A stretch of 58,850 nt of DNA from Bacteroidaceae bacterium (GCA_017546505.1 JAFYWV010000052.1:1-58850), one strand, 5' to 3'. Shown: positions 37,155 through 46,029, counted from the first letter of the stretch. Notes: a model not told the origin generated them from the sequence alone. Made by a program: numbers and translations.

Positions 37155-37537
37155 AATTCATTGTTTTTGTTTGTTATACAAAGTCAAACGGTGCAACGTC
37201 GGTCCGGGTAGTAACGACCCCAATGTGATGCAGGTGTTGACCGGGCCGCAGTCTCTCGTTGAGTGACTTATTGAATGCCCGCCGCGTTGCGCCGTTTGCA
37301 TATATAATGCAAGGTGGGGTGTCTTGGTTCGCTGTGCCCTGTGGTTTTTATGATTTGTTAATGTTAAGCGATGCGCATCTTCTTTTCCTTTCTGCATATA
37401 AACTTTTTTCTCGTTCTATTGACAACGGTCTTTTCATTTGTTATATTAGCGGTGTAATTCCTGCGGTGCTGTTTTTGTGGCAAATCAGCAACCTTGCTTG
37501 GGTGGATTGCATATAGCTTTGCTGTAAAAAAACAAAT
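37155..37537. other. Hsp20/toxin-like gene intergenic spacer
   Basis: Apart from the structured segment above, this 383-nt spacer has a near-palindrome TTGCATATATAATGCAA at about 37296-37312 and the small palindrome GATGCGCATC near 37370. No gene is supported. Confidence 0.4.
37185..37298. ncRNA. Candidate structured RNA between Hsp20 and the toxin-like gene
   Basis: A 14-bp outer helix closes the region: CAAACGGTGCAACG (37185-37198) with CGTTGCGCCGTTTG (37285-37298), fully paired on the plus strand if one U-G is allowed. Inside are CGGTC/GACCG (37200-37204, 37239-37243) holding a GGGT/ACCC hairpin, and GGGC/GCCC (37243-37246, 37277-37280) holding AGTC-CTC/GAG-GACT. I see no clear promoter. 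It could be a leader of hsp20 (minus) or a free RNA (plus). No known family is recognised. Confidence 0.45.
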
Positions 37538-38734
37538 ATGGAAGAATTATATGAATTGCATTTCCACGGAAGCCGTCAAGAGATTGAAAAAGAGAAACAG
37601 AGAAAACGTGAGTTGATGTCGCATTTCCCCAAAATGTTGGGGACGCTAGACGAGACAAAGTATGTGCTGGTAGATGATGATAACAAATCAAAGCTCGAGA
37701 ATGGCTTTGGTAATAAAGAGATTGACGTTCTACCCGTTGCAGTCATTTCGGACGAGAGCGAGAAAACCAAAGAACAAAAGAGCGTATCAAGTTTTGACAA
37801 TAATAGAAAAACCATTAGTTTTGACAGTTGGAAAGAGGGGTCTATGTTTTTAGAACCAAAGAAAGAAAATAGAACAGTCGCTCAAAAATTACCGTTTGAT
37901 TTTGACGGCAACACCGCTAAAAAAGAAAACAACCCATTCCAACCCGGCATTCAGTTCCCCGGATTGAGTACAGTTGGTGGCAACCAACCACGTACAACAA
38001 CTGAAAGAAACGACAGCTTGGCGTTGGAGAAAGATAAAATAGAGAACAGAATAGATTCTGTTTGGAATATAAATGATAAATCAAATTTTGATTTGAATAA
38101 AAACAATAGTTCATCAACCTCAAAAGGAACATTGAAGGTTTATGGGAAACTGCGCACTAAAGATTATACACAACAAATAAACACTTTGATTGATAATTTA
38201 CCTGTTGCAGCAGATATTTTAAAACAACTTGGTGTAGGAATTGATATTGCAGATAACTTATATACGACAACAGATAAAGGAGAATATAAAAAAAGGAACG
38301 GAATTTATTTAGACCAAAATAACCGAATTGTTATCGACAGCAAGCATGTTGATGAATACACTTTAATTTCAGAAGTTTTCCATGCGGCGCAGGACCAGTT
38401 GGGAATGACAGGTACTGGTAAGTCAAATTTGGAATTCCAGGAACATGTGATTAAAGATCTGTATTTTAAGCAACTTGAAAGAAAAAGTAATAATTACGAT
38501 TATTCCAAAGGGTTTTCCACTACAGATGATAACAACTATGCCAATTTTATAGAAGACGTTTTAAACGAGGATGGGGTTTTGGATTTAGCATACTTTCTTT
38601 CAAATATCAACTCTTATTTTGACGAATTTCAAAAGTACTATGCAAGAAGTGGAGCATACCAGGAGCTAGGGATAGATGATTTTAATTATAATTGGAAAGT
38701 GATATTAGATTTATTTGGTATAAAATGTAAATGA
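37538..38734 (+). CDS. Putative toxin/effector with C-terminal peptidase-like domain
   Basis: 398 residues, no signal peptide, AT-rich codon use unlike neighbours. Residues 1-40 are helical and charged; about 40-200 is a polar, low-complexity linker with many Lys, Asn and Ser; about 200-398 is folded. The C-terminal half has IVIDSKHVDEYTLISEVFHA followed by AQDQ and, further on, LEFQEHVIKDLYF: an E-x-x-HA-x-Q plus downstream E pattern seen in predicted metallopeptidase-type toxin domains of polymorphic effectors. The next gene, 7 nt on, encodes an exported protein that could be its immunity partner. The function is inferred; I do not recognise a named family. Confidence 0.55.
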   Translation: MEELYELHFHGSRQEIEKEKQRKRELMSHFPKMLGTLDETKYVLVDDDNKSKLENGFGNKEIDVLPVAVISDESEKTKEQKSVSSFDNNRKTISFDSWKEGSMFLEPKKENRTVAQKLPFDFDGNTAKKENNPFQPGIQFPGLSTVGGNQPRTTTERNDSLALEKDKIENRIDSVWNINDKSNFDLNKNNSSSTSKGTLKVYGKLRTKDYTQQINTLIDNLPVAADILKQLGVGIDIADNLYTTTDKGEYKKRNGIYLDQNNRIVIDSKHVDEYTLISEVFHAAQDQLGMTGTGKSNLEFQEHVIKDLYFKQLERKSNNYDYSKGFSTTDDNNYANFIEDVLNEDGVLDLAYFLSNINSYFDEFQKYYARSGAYQELGIDDFNYNWKVILDLFGIKCK

Positions 38735-38741
38735 CACTTTT

Positions 38742-39353
38742 ATGAAACGGTTAATTATAACATTTTTTGCAATTGTTTTCACGCAAAGTATATGCTATGC
38801 ATTGGAAGTGTATGTAACAGATAGCGCTGTGGTGGAATATCAAATCTATGGTAGTGACACAATATATCGTATAAAGTATACTCCTACAAGCGTTAGTACT
38901 TTCTGCGGATTAAAACAATACGAAGAAAACTTATTCAGTAAATTCCACAAGCAGTACAACCGGATAGAATTCGGATATCTTATTGATGAGTTCAACAGTG
39001 ATGATGAAAGCAGGGTGGCTTTACTAAAATATGTACTCAAAAATATATTAGAAGGTTATGGAAAAGAGAGGTGTGCCAAGTTGATGGCTAAATGTAAAGA
39101 TAATTTTCACTGCATTCAAATATTAATTTGTATTGATGTTGAGGGAAAAATTATTGACCTTGATTTTATATATCCTGCGCATTGTGCCGAATTCATGACA
39201 AATGAAGATATTGTCCGTAACACACAAATTCTAAAAGATAGCGAACCATTTTTGTTTTTTGAAGATTATGCAGGGATGGGTGTGAGAATTTTACCCCGAT
39301 TTCCAATCCCCATTCACGAAAGATGTATCGAAGAATACCTGAACGAAAAATAA
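38742..39353 (+). CDS. Exported partner of the toxin-like protein (possible immunity protein)
   Basis: 203 residues with a signal peptide (IITFFAIVFTQSICYA) and no membrane anchor, so likely periplasmic. It has several cysteines (in ERCAKLMAKC, HCIQILIC, AHCAEF and ERCIEE). A segment ILICIDVEGKIIDLDFIY resembles exported beta-domain proteins, but I cannot name a family. It is AT-rich like the upstream gene and starts 7 nt after it, so the two form one unit. An immunity role is inference from the context. Confidence 0.6.
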   Translation: MKRLIITFFAIVFTQSICYALEVYVTDSAVVEYQIYGSDTIYRIKYTPTSVSTFCGLKQYEENLFSKFHKQYNRIEFGYLIDEFNSDDESRVALLKYVLKNILEGYGKERCAKLMAKCKDNFHCIQILICIDVEGKIIDLDFIYPAHCAEFMTNEDIVRNTQILKDSEPFLFFEDYAGMGVRILPRFPIPIHERCIEEYLNEK

Positions 39354-39563
39354 ATATAGTTTACAATAGGACTTTATTGGCGTAACCTATTGGGCCCTCA
39401 ATAACACGTATGAACGCAACGAAGTATCTATGCGCTGCGCGGTTATAAGATCAGATGTCTTCGGAAATGTTGTCATTTCGAACGTATGTGAGAAATCCCT
39501 GTTCATTTATGGGTTTCCTCGTCGCTATTATCATTTCCATATTTAAAGAAACTTAATCGAAAG
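39354..39563. repeat. Intergenic ATTTCGAAC...GAGAAATC-type repeat unit
   Basis: The spacer holds TCATTTCGAACGTATGTGAG and then AAATCCC, a loop, and GGGTTTCC followed by TCGTCGC, an inverted-repeat unit of a kind scattered between Bacteroidales genes. A related piece (TCATTTCGACAGAGCGAAGC) is at 42881-42900. I see no gene. Confidence 0.45.
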
Positions 39564-39609
39564 ATAGCATAACCCCCGAAAGTTTGCAAACTTTCGGGGG
39601 TTATGCTAT
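39564..39609 (-). terminator. 46-nt perfect palindrome after the second M3 peptidase gene
   Basis: Two exact arms of 23 nt (ATAGCATAACCCCCGAAAGT begins the left one) meet without a loop. It lies just beyond the peptidase stop on the minus strand. Longer than a typical terminator. Confidence 0.7.
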
Positions 39610-39623
39610 TATATGTGGTTCTT

Positions 39624-41726
39624 TTAGAACCCTCTGTTCTTGAGCAGTGCGTCAATCTTTGGCTCGCGGCCGCGGAAGTTGCGGTACATTGTCATACCGT
39701 CGTCAATGCCGCCGGGGGTGAGTACATACTTGCGGAACTTGTCGGCAACCTCTTGGTTGAAGATGTCGCCAGTCTCCTTGAATGCATCGAACGCATCGGC
39801 ATCGAGCACCTCGGCCCACATATAGCTGTAGTAGCCGGCGCTGTAGCCGCCACTCATAGTGTGGCTGAAATTGGTCATTCTGTAGCGTGGCAGAATCTGT
39901 GACGGTATGCCGCGCTCGGCAAGTTTCTGTGCCTCGTACTCCATTACATTAAGGTCGGCAGGCACCTCGGTGAGCACGTGAAGGTCCATATCGCTCAGCG
40001 ATGCAGCAATGTACTCAACGGTTGCAAATCCCTGGCCATACTTGTCGCTCTCCTGTATCTTCTCTACAAGTTCCATTGGGATAATCTCGCCTGTCCGGTA
40101 GTGCTTTGCATAGACGGCAAGCACCTCGGGCTCCAATGCCCAATGCTCGTTTATCTGCGATGGCAACTCAACAAAGTCGCGCTCCACGCCGCTTGCGCCG
40201 CTGTACTTGACATCGCGCATAAAGTTGTGGAGCGCGTGGCCGAACTCGTGGAACATTGTCTTTACATTGTCAATGCTTTGCAATGCAGGAGTGTTATCTG
40301 TCGCAGGTGTCATATTGCAACTGTTCACAACAACGGGGACAATGCGCTTGCCGTTCTCATAGCTCTGTGGGCGGAACGATGTGCACCACGCACCGGCATT
40401 TTTGCTCTCACGTGTGAACTGGTCGCTGTAGAAGATTGCAAGCAGAGTGCCGTCGCGGTCTATTACCTCGTAGGCCTTTGCTGTGGGCTCATACGATGGA
40501 AGCTCGGATGTTACCTCCTTGAATGTGATACCATAGAGCTTTGTGGCAACGTAGAAGATACCCTGCATCACGTTGTTTGCCTCCATATAATTCTTGATTT
40601 CCTGCTCGTCAACGGCATATTTTGCCTTTTTTGCCTTGTCAAGATAGTACATATAGTCCCAACCCTCAGGCTCAAAATCCTTGCCTTCCTTGCGTATCTC
40701 GGCGCGTATGTCCTCAATCTCCTCTATTGCTTTTGCAACGGCAGGTGCCCACACCTGGTCGAGAAGGTCATACACAGCCTCGGGGGTCTTTGCCATACGG
40801 TCCTCAAGAACCATCTGTGCATAGTTCTCATATCCCATCAGCTTTGCCTTCTCAAGGCGCATAGCCACAATCTTTGCACAAATCTCCTTGCTGTCGTACT
40901 CGTTGTCCTGGTTTCCGCGGTTGTAGTAGGCATTGTAAACCTTCTCGCGCAGTTCGCGGTTCTCGCAGTACTGCAACACTGGGTTACAGCTTGGGCGCTG
41001 CATATTGAACATCCACTTGCCCGGCTGTCCGTTGTCGGCTGCCATCTTTGCCGCAGCATCAATGTTTGCCTGTGGCAGGCCCTTGAGCTCCTCAAGGCTT
41101 TCGGCAACAACAAACGTGTTGTTGGTCTCGTGCAACAGGTTCTGCGAGAATGTGAGCTGCAGCATAGAAAGCTCCTTGTTAATCTCGCGCAACTTTGCCT
41201 TCTGCTCCTCGCTGAGGTTGGCGCCGCTGTTCACAAAACGCTTGTATATGTTCTCAAGGATTTTTGCCTCTTCGGCTGTGAGGGTGAGTGACTCGCGGCT
41301 GTCATATACCGCTTTCACACGCTCAAAAAGTTTATCGTTGAGGTAAATGTCATCGTTGTGGGCCGAGAACAGCGGAGACATCTCCTTCTGCAAAGCACGT
41401 TTCTCCTCATCGGAGTTGCTGCTTGATAGTGGACTGAACGTGCCGCGTACCTTGCGCAGGAGCTTGCCGCACTGGTCGAGTGCCACAATGGTATTCTCGA
41501 ATGTGGGTGCCTCGCTGTTGTTTGTGATGGCTTCAATCTCCTTCTTCTGCTCCTCCATACCAAGCAACATACCCTCGCGGTAGTTGTCTATGGTAATCTG
41601 GGCAAATGGAGCGATGTTGTGCTTTGTGTCGAATTCCGACAGCAGTGGATTGGCAGGCTTGTCACTGCCGCATCCGCAGGCAGCCAATGCAACGGCTGCC
41701 GCCATAATCTGTTTCATAAATTTCAT
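39624..41726 (-). CDS. M3-family peptidyl-dipeptidase lipoprotein (copy 2)
   Basis: 700-residue paralogue of the peptidase at 34463-36547. It has a lipoprotein signal (ALAACGC, Cys near 18-20), the same helical domain, and FHEFGHALHNFM with HEXXH at 493-497. GYYSYMWAEVLDADAF is the C-terminal signature. It likely degrades peptides in the periplasm. The two copies share the layout but differ widely in residues, so the duplication is old. Between them lie C-rich Hsp20 and the toxin-like pair. Confidence 0.93.
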   Translation of the reverse strand: MKFMKQIMAAAVALAACGCGSDKPANPLLSEFDTKHNIAPFAQITIDNYREGMLLGMEEQKKEIEAITNNSEAPTFENTIVALDQCGKLLRKVRGTFSPLSSSNSDEEKRALQKEMSPLFSAHNDDIYLNDKLFERVKAVYDSRESLTLTAEEAKILENIYKRFVNSGANLSEEQKAKLREINKELSMLQLTFSQNLLHETNNTFVVAESLEELKGLPQANIDAAAKMAADNGQPGKWMFNMQRPSCNPVLQYCENRELREKVYNAYYNRGNQDNEYDSKEICAKIVAMRLEKAKLMGYENYAQMVLEDRMAKTPEAVYDLLDQVWAPAVAKAIEEIEDIRAEIRKEGKDFEPEGWDYMYYLDKAKKAKYAVDEQEIKNYMEANNVMQGIFYVATKLYGITFKEVTSELPSYEPTAKAYEVIDRDGTLLAIFYSDQFTRESKNAGAWCTSFRPQSYENGKRIVPVVVNSCNMTPATDNTPALQSIDNVKTMFHEFGHALHNFMRDVKYSGASGVERDFVELPSQINEHWALEPEVLAVYAKHYRTGEIIPMELVEKIQESDKYGQGFATVEYIAASLSDMDLHVLTEVPADLNVMEYEAQKLAERGIPSQILPRYRMTNFSHTMSGGYSAGYYSYMWAEVLDADAFDAFKETGDIFNQEVADKFRKYVLTPGGIDDGMTMYRNFRGREPKIDALLKNRGF

Positions 41727-41774
41727 ATCAGTTAGGTTTTGTGTGAATATAATCTGTGTGGTGTGGCCAGGGCA

Positions 41775-42866
41775 TCAGATACGTGCCACGCCCTCAATCT
41801 CAATGAGCAGCTCGGGACGGCATACGTCGGCTACAAGATAGTGCTTTTGTGCAGCAGGGTAGTGGCTCTGTATATACTCTTTTACGGCAGGGATGTCCTG
41901 CTCGCGCTTTACGTACACGCGCAGAAGGTCATACTGTGAACCGTTGTTCTCCACCGGGATGTTCTCCTTGCTTGTTAGTTTGTCCATAATCTCCATTGTC
42001 TCGGCAGCCTGTTCCACGGCATCGTTGCTGTAGTTGCTGCACTCGCCCTTTATGGCTGCAGTGCCTGATATGAGAACCGTGTTGCCAAGCAACCTTGCAC
42101 GCTCGAACTTTGGAGTGGTCCTTTCGCTCAATTGCTCAATCACCTTGCCGTCAAGTACCTGTTGCGAGTAGTTGTGTGCCGCAATCTGCAATGGGTTGTC
42201 TATTGGTAGGTTAGCGCATAGCTCGCCTTTTATTGCACAAATCTCGACAACCACGCCGCCGGCGCTTGTGCCAATGCCGGTCGCGGCAGGATAGCCGCCT
42301 GTCCAAATGTCGCTGCCGTAGAAAATTGAACGTGCGTCGTTGAACTCCTGATAATTTTGGCTACCGTCGTTCAGCACTGTGATACCCGGAATGTAGTTCC
42401 ACTGGCGGTATATGTCGCTCGGCTTGAAACCGTTGCTTGAAAGCATCTTTGCAATGCCCTCAAAAATATCGGTCGACTGTTCAAAGGTGCTGCCACCCTC
42501 AAATCTTGGAACAATGCCACCGGTCATCAGTTCGGTGCAACCGTCAATGGTTATGAGTCTGTAATTGCGGTGGTGTTCAATTGTGACATTTGTGTCGGTG
42601 ATGAATGTTGCCTCAACAGTCACGCCACCGTGCGATGTCTTTTGTGCAATATAGCTTGTGAGTGGTGGCTGATTGCCGAAAATATCCTCTGCAACCTTGT
42701 CTATTGTTGCAAGGTTTTCTCTGTATTCGAAGTTATCTGCCGGCTGGCTGAAAATGGCTAGTTTTATGAGCCCAACAGCATCAATCTGTGACAAGGCACT
42801 GTGGAGCATCTCTTCAAATGCCCCTTCTACAGTTGATATATATATACGTTGGAATTTGTCTACCAT
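41775..42866 (-). CDS. Chorismatase-like (FkbO/Hyg5-type, RidA-fold) protein
   Basis: 363 residues. The central QWNYIPGITVLNDGSQNYQ, with FNDARSIFY and GYPAATGIG, follows the chorismatase (FkbO/Hyg5) pattern; these enzymes hydrolyse chorismate to dihydroxy- or hydroxybenzoates and have two RidA-like halves. The C-terminal half has GTAAIKGECSNY and a late RidA-like segment YLVADVCRPELLIEIEG. The product could feed a secondary aromatic pathway, but no pathway genes are adjacent. Reaction type in Bacteroidales is not established. Confidence 0.75.
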   Translation of the reverse strand: MVDKFQRIYISTVEGAFEEMLHSALSQIDAVGLIKLAIFSQPADNFEYRENLATIDKVAEDIFGNQPPLTSYIAQKTSHGGVTVEATFITDTNVTIEHHRNYRLITIDGCTELMTGGIVPRFEGGSTFEQSTDIFEGIAKMLSSNGFKPSDIYRQWNYIPGITVLNDGSQNYQEFNDARSIFYGSDIWTGGYPAATGIGTSAGGVVVEICAIKGELCANLPIDNPLQIAAHNYSQQVLDGKVIEQLSERTTPKFERARLLGNTVLISGTAAIKGECSNYSNDAVEQAAETMEIMDKLTSKENIPVENNGSQYDLLRVYVKREQDIPAVKEYIQSHYPAAQKHYLVADVCRPELLIEIEGVARI

Positions 42867-43012
42867 AGTCCTTGTATGTCATTTCGACAGAGCGAAGCGA
42901 CGAGACGTTTTGTTGAGGGCTTGCCCGAAAAAAAACCTCTTGATTCGCTAATATTTCACAAAGATAATGAATTTTTCCGTTAAATAAGCGCTTGGCACCT
43001 GTTTTATTGTTG

Positions 43013-43480
43013 TTATTTCTCCAGTTTAAAGCGCAGGCGCAGCGTGCCGTTCTCAAATGTGTGGCTTATGATTTTGAACCGTCCAATCTCGCTTGTGTTC
43101 CCAACGTGTGTTCCAATGCAGGCACATACATCGTAGCCGCCCACGCGCACAATGCGCAGGGTGTCGCTTGCATCGGCAGGCAACTTGCAAAGGTCAACCC
43201 CGGTGGGGACATTCTCGCGTGTCACAAATTCAATGCTCACAGGCAAGTGTTGTGCAATTACATCGTTCACCTGCTGCTCAATGGCTGCAATCTGCTCCTC
43301 GGTGGGCGCGCAGGGCAGGGTATAGTCGCATTTGCTCTTCTTGCGCTCAATGTGGGCGTTACGGCTGCGCTCGCATCCGAACATCCGCACCATTGTCTGG
43401 TTAAGGATGTGCTCCACGGTGTGCATAGGTGGGTACTCAGCCTTGTTGTGTTCGTTGAGTTGTGGTGTATCTGTTGTCAT
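43013..43480 (-). CDS. AlaX-type tRNA-editing (SAD-domain) protein
   Basis: 155-residue protein with the alanyl/threonyl-tRNA synthetase second additional domain. The metal-binding HTVEH (His20, His24) and a downstream CxxxxH, CACIGTHVGNT, form the editing zinc site. Such free-standing proteins hydrolyse mischarged Ser- or Gly-tRNA-Ala. ATG 43480 is chosen; an upstream in-frame start would add 23 non-family residues. It is a single gene. Confidence 0.87.
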   Translation of the reverse strand: MTTDTPQLNEHNKAEYPPMHTVEHILNQTMVRMFGCERSRNAHIERKKSKCDYTLPCAPTEEQIAAIEQQVNDVIAQHLPVSIEFVTRENVPTGVDLCKLPADASDTLRIVRVGGYDVCACIGTHVGNTSEIGRFKIISHTFENGTLRLRFKLEK

Positions 43481-43570
43481 AGGTTGCTTAGTTACGTAGA
43501 TAATCAACACAAAAGTAGTTTTGTTTCTTGGTATGTGCAAATTTTGCACAGATGATTAATGTTTATAGTG

Positions 43571-43595
43571 AGTTGTCGCAAATAATACGACAACT
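43571..43595 (-). terminator. Hairpin after the 43604 gene
   Basis: 8-bp perfect stem AGTTGTCG / CGACAACT with a 9-nt loop, just beyond the stop of the leftward gene. There is no clear T-run. Confidence 0.4.
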
Positions 43596-43603
43596 GATGT
43601 TTT

Positions 43604-44104
43604 TTATCTTGCTCGTTCTATTAACAGAAAGATATTGCTAAATTTTATCATAGGCTTTCCTAAATAGGTTGAAACGTTATAACCGTTCTGCTTGGCATAA
43701 TCAACGATTGAATTACGCACGTCGTTCGGGTAGTATATGCTTAAAATCTTCTTTTCCGCCAGTCTTTTCCAGTCAGCCGGCATATTTAATTCGGTAATTA
43801 CATTCATTCCGCCAATGCCCAAAGCAAAAGCCACACAACTGTTGCAAAAATCGCCACGTTCGGTGACGGGTTCAATGTAAAAAACTGATTTTACGTCATC
43901 TACAAACTTTTTAACCGTTAGCAAATCTTCAAACAGTTTCAATTCTATAATACTATTAAGTTCTGCATTTGCCATCGATATAACAGAATCAGTAGGAGAA
44001 TTGTAGATTTTTTTTATACCCCAGTTTGTCTGAAAAATCAATGAATCAATCATTGCCTTTTGCTTAACTGTATTGCTTTGTTTTTTTTGATGTTTGTTTT
44101 TCAT
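43604..44104 (-). CDS. Unrecognised protein divergent from the WYL operon
   Basis: 166 residues, cytoplasmic, basic N-terminus (KNKHQKKQSN), then helical. Possible landmarks are two close Cys (FCNSCVAFALGIGG) and the C-terminal YPNDVRNSIVDYAKQNGYN, KPMIKFSNIFLLIERA. I cannot assign a family. AT-rich, like its neighbours. The 188-nt spacer to the WYL gene holds a palindrome (44236-44252) and the WYL -7 box, so both directions may share control. It may be part of the same accessory unit. Confidence 0.6.
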   Translation of the reverse strand: MKNKHQKKQSNTVKQKAMIDSLIFQTNWGIKKIYNSPTDSVISMANAELNSIIELKLFEDLLTVKKFVDDVKSVFYIEPVTERGDFCNSCVAFALGIGGMNVITELNMPADWKRLAEKKILSIYYPNDVRNSIVDYAKQNGYNVSTYLGKPMIKFSNIFLLIERAR

Positions 44105-44235
44105 TATAGTATTGTCTTGTTGCTATAATATAAATACGAAAGTTTCTATTGCCTTCAATATAAAACAATACAGATATGTGCAAAAACACTGCATACCGTA
44201 GCAAAAATTTCAATTTGGGAATAATATTTAATGAT

Positions 44236-44252
44236 ATGCAATGATTTTGCAT
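44236..44252. promoter_or_regulatory. TGCAA-type palindrome, possible WYL operator
   Basis: ATGCAATGATTTTGCAT: TGCAA / TTGCA half-sites. It lies just upstream of the WYL -7 box (44263-44270, TATATTTG). A 14/17 match occurs at 46030-46046. Confidence 0.5.
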
Positions 44253-44262
44253 AGCCATTCAT

Positions 44263-44270
44263 TATATTTG
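44263..44270 (+). promoter_or_regulatory. -7 box of the WYL gene
   Basis: TATATTTG followed by CGG, 23 nt upstream of the ATG; no clear -33 at the right distance, which fits a regulated promoter. Confidence 0.5.
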
Positions 44271-44292
44271 CGGTAAATCGCGGATATAAGTT

Positions 44293-45198
44293 ATGATAAG
44301 CAAGACATTTAACCGTTATATTTGGCTTATGAATACTCTCCTTCAATATAAGCAACTGACCTTTGAGGAGATAAATGTGTTGTGGAAGGAGAGTTGTTTA
44401 GGCGATGGCACCCCGCTGCCGTTGCGTACATTCCATCAACATAAAAATGCAGTTGAGGAGTTGTTTGGTATTGAAATAAAATGCAATCCTTCAAATGGGT
44501 ACAAATATTACATATCTACTCCTGGCACATTGAAAAATGACAGTATCCGCAAATGGCTCCTGAATTCATTCACCCTTTCCAATATGATATCGGCAGGGCA
44601 TAATATGAAAGATAGGATATTGTTTGAGGAGATTCCTTGTGGAACAGAATATCTGCAAACTGTTATTGAGGCAATGCAGAAATCAAAAGAACTGATTGTT
44701 GATTATCAGCGTTTCTACGGACGTAGAGAAACATTCAACATTCAACCTTATGCAATAAAGGTTTATCACCAACGCTGGTATGTTGTTGGTTATATCAAAG
44801 AACTTGGGGGTATAAGGAATATAGCACTTGACCGCACTCTTGAAATGAATTTGTCGGACATATCATTTACTTTACCACAGAATTTTAATGCAGAGAAATA
44901 TTATGCCAACACTGTTGGAATATATGTAAATGAGGAACTCAACCCCGTCAAGGTTAAGATAAGAGCCTATGGTGTGCAAATAGAATATTTGCGTTCCTTG
45001 CCGCTTCATCGTTCTCAAAAGGAAAGTGCTTCAAAATATGGCGAGTTCTGCGATTTTGAATACAAATTATGCCTGACACCCGAACTCTCAACCCATATAC
45101 TTGCTATGGGCGAAAATGTAGAGGTATTGGAGCCTGTGGAATTGAGAGAGGAGATAAAAAGAAGATTGGAAGAATGTTTAACTAAATACAAATTATAG
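44293..45198 (+). CDS. WYL-domain transcription regulator
   Basis: 301 residues. The N-terminal half (about 1-80) is a winged helix (YIWLMNTLLQYKQLTFEEIN, PLRTFHQHKNAVEELFG). The middle, about 130-210, is the WYL domain (ELIVDYQRFYGRRETFNI, IKVYHQRWYVVGY, IRNIALDR), followed by a WCX-type C-terminal part (PVKVKIRAYG, VEVLEPVELREEI). WYL proteins bind nucleic-acid-derived ligands and often control phage-defence genes. It is followed 4 nt later by a nuclease-like gene, so it probably regulates its own operon. Confidence 0.92.
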   Translation: MISKTFNRYIWLMNTLLQYKQLTFEEINVLWKESCLGDGTPLPLRTFHQHKNAVEELFGIEIKCNPSNGYKYYISTPGTLKNDSIRKWLLNSFTLSNMISAGHNMKDRILFEEIPCGTEYLQTVIEAMQKSKELIVDYQRFYGRRETFNIQPYAIKVYHQRWYVVGYIKELGGIRNIALDRTLEMNLSDISFTLPQNFNAEKYYANTVGIYVNEELNPVKVKIRAYGVQIEYLRSLPLHRSQKESASKYGEFCDFEYKLCLTPELSTHILAMGENVEVLEPVELREEIKRRLEECLTKYKL

Positions 45199-45202
45199 AA
45201 TT

Positions 45203-46015
45203 ATGGATTTTACAAGTTTGTTATATCAAGCATATTCAGATGCTTGTATAAAGACAAAAAATATAAAAACACAAATAGTTTGCATAGAACCTATTATTCC
45301 TTTATCAAATGAACAGCAAAATCAGTTATTGGAGGGTGATGGGCAAAAAAACAAAAATGAGTATAAGCAGATAAATTCTTCAACAGGTTTAGCAGTGAAT
45401 TATTATAAAATTCTTGAAGATACTGGAAATGTTGAAAAACTTCGGTTTGAAGAAAAAGTTGAGAAACCTCTTAAAATAAAAGGTGGAAGAAAGGCTAATT
45501 TAGATGTTGCATATAAAAGGGAGGGGAAACAGTATTATATAGAAAGTAAATTCTTGGAACCATATTATTCAGGTAATGAGCACAATACAGAATCGTATTT
45601 CAAGAAAGAATTTTATGATGTTCCAGATAATGATAAGGATGCGTGGTATACCCTGTTACTTGACGCCCAAAATTATAAGATTTATAATTTTTCGCAAATA
45701 TGTAGACATTTAATGGCTATATGGCGAAAGCATAAAGAAGATAAGCAATTGAAGATAGTTTTCCAAAGTGTTATATGGGAAATGACCGACAAGTTTATTG
45801 AAAATATAGATAACGAAGAAGACAAAGAAATACTGCGTTCGCGTATAATTGTAATTGACAAAGAAGCAAAATCTGCTAAAAGTAGAATAGATAAATTCCT
45901 TGCAGATATAGACTGGAAAAACATTACTTTTGAGAGTGTATACTATAATGATATTCTTGAAGATATTTCATTTTCAAAATATTGTTCTGAATTTAAACAA
46001 CGGTATTTCTTGTAA
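45203..46015 (+). CDS. Putative PD-(D/E)XK restriction-type nuclease
   Basis: 270 residues, no signal peptide, AT-rich. A catalytic core fits PD-(D/E)XK: RKANLDVAYKREGKQYYIES has Asp101 and an E-x-K at 114-116 (ESK). The C-terminal part is rich in charged helices (DKEAKSAKSRIDKFLADI). It resembles putative restriction endonuclease families seen next to regulators in Bacteroidales; no methylase is nearby. A DNA- or RNA-cleaving defence role is inferred from the motif and from the WYL gene immediately upstream. Confidence 0.65.
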   Translation: MDFTSLLYQAYSDACIKTKNIKTQIVCIEPIIPLSNEQQNQLLEGDGQKNKNEYKQINSSTGLAVNYYKILEDTGNVEKLRFEEKVEKPLKIKGGRKANLDVAYKREGKQYYIESKFLEPYYSGNEHNTESYFKKEFYDVPDNDKDAWYTLLLDAQNYKIYNFSQICRHLMAIWRKHKEDKQLKIVFQSVIWEMTDKFIENIDNEEDKEILRSRIIVIDKEAKSAKSRIDKFLADIDWKNITFESVYYNDILEDISFSKYCSEFKQRYFL

Positions 46016-46029
46016 ATAAATCTTTGTCT

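Noticed and set aside
37185-37298. Signal recognition particle RNA
   Set aside because: A GGTCCGG piece recalls the SRP core, but the conserved GGAAG-type tetraloop and the asymmetric loop are missing.
39978-41291. 437-codon opposite-strand frame inside the second M3 peptidase gene
   Set aside because: Shadow of biased codon use; no start signal, no recognisable domain.
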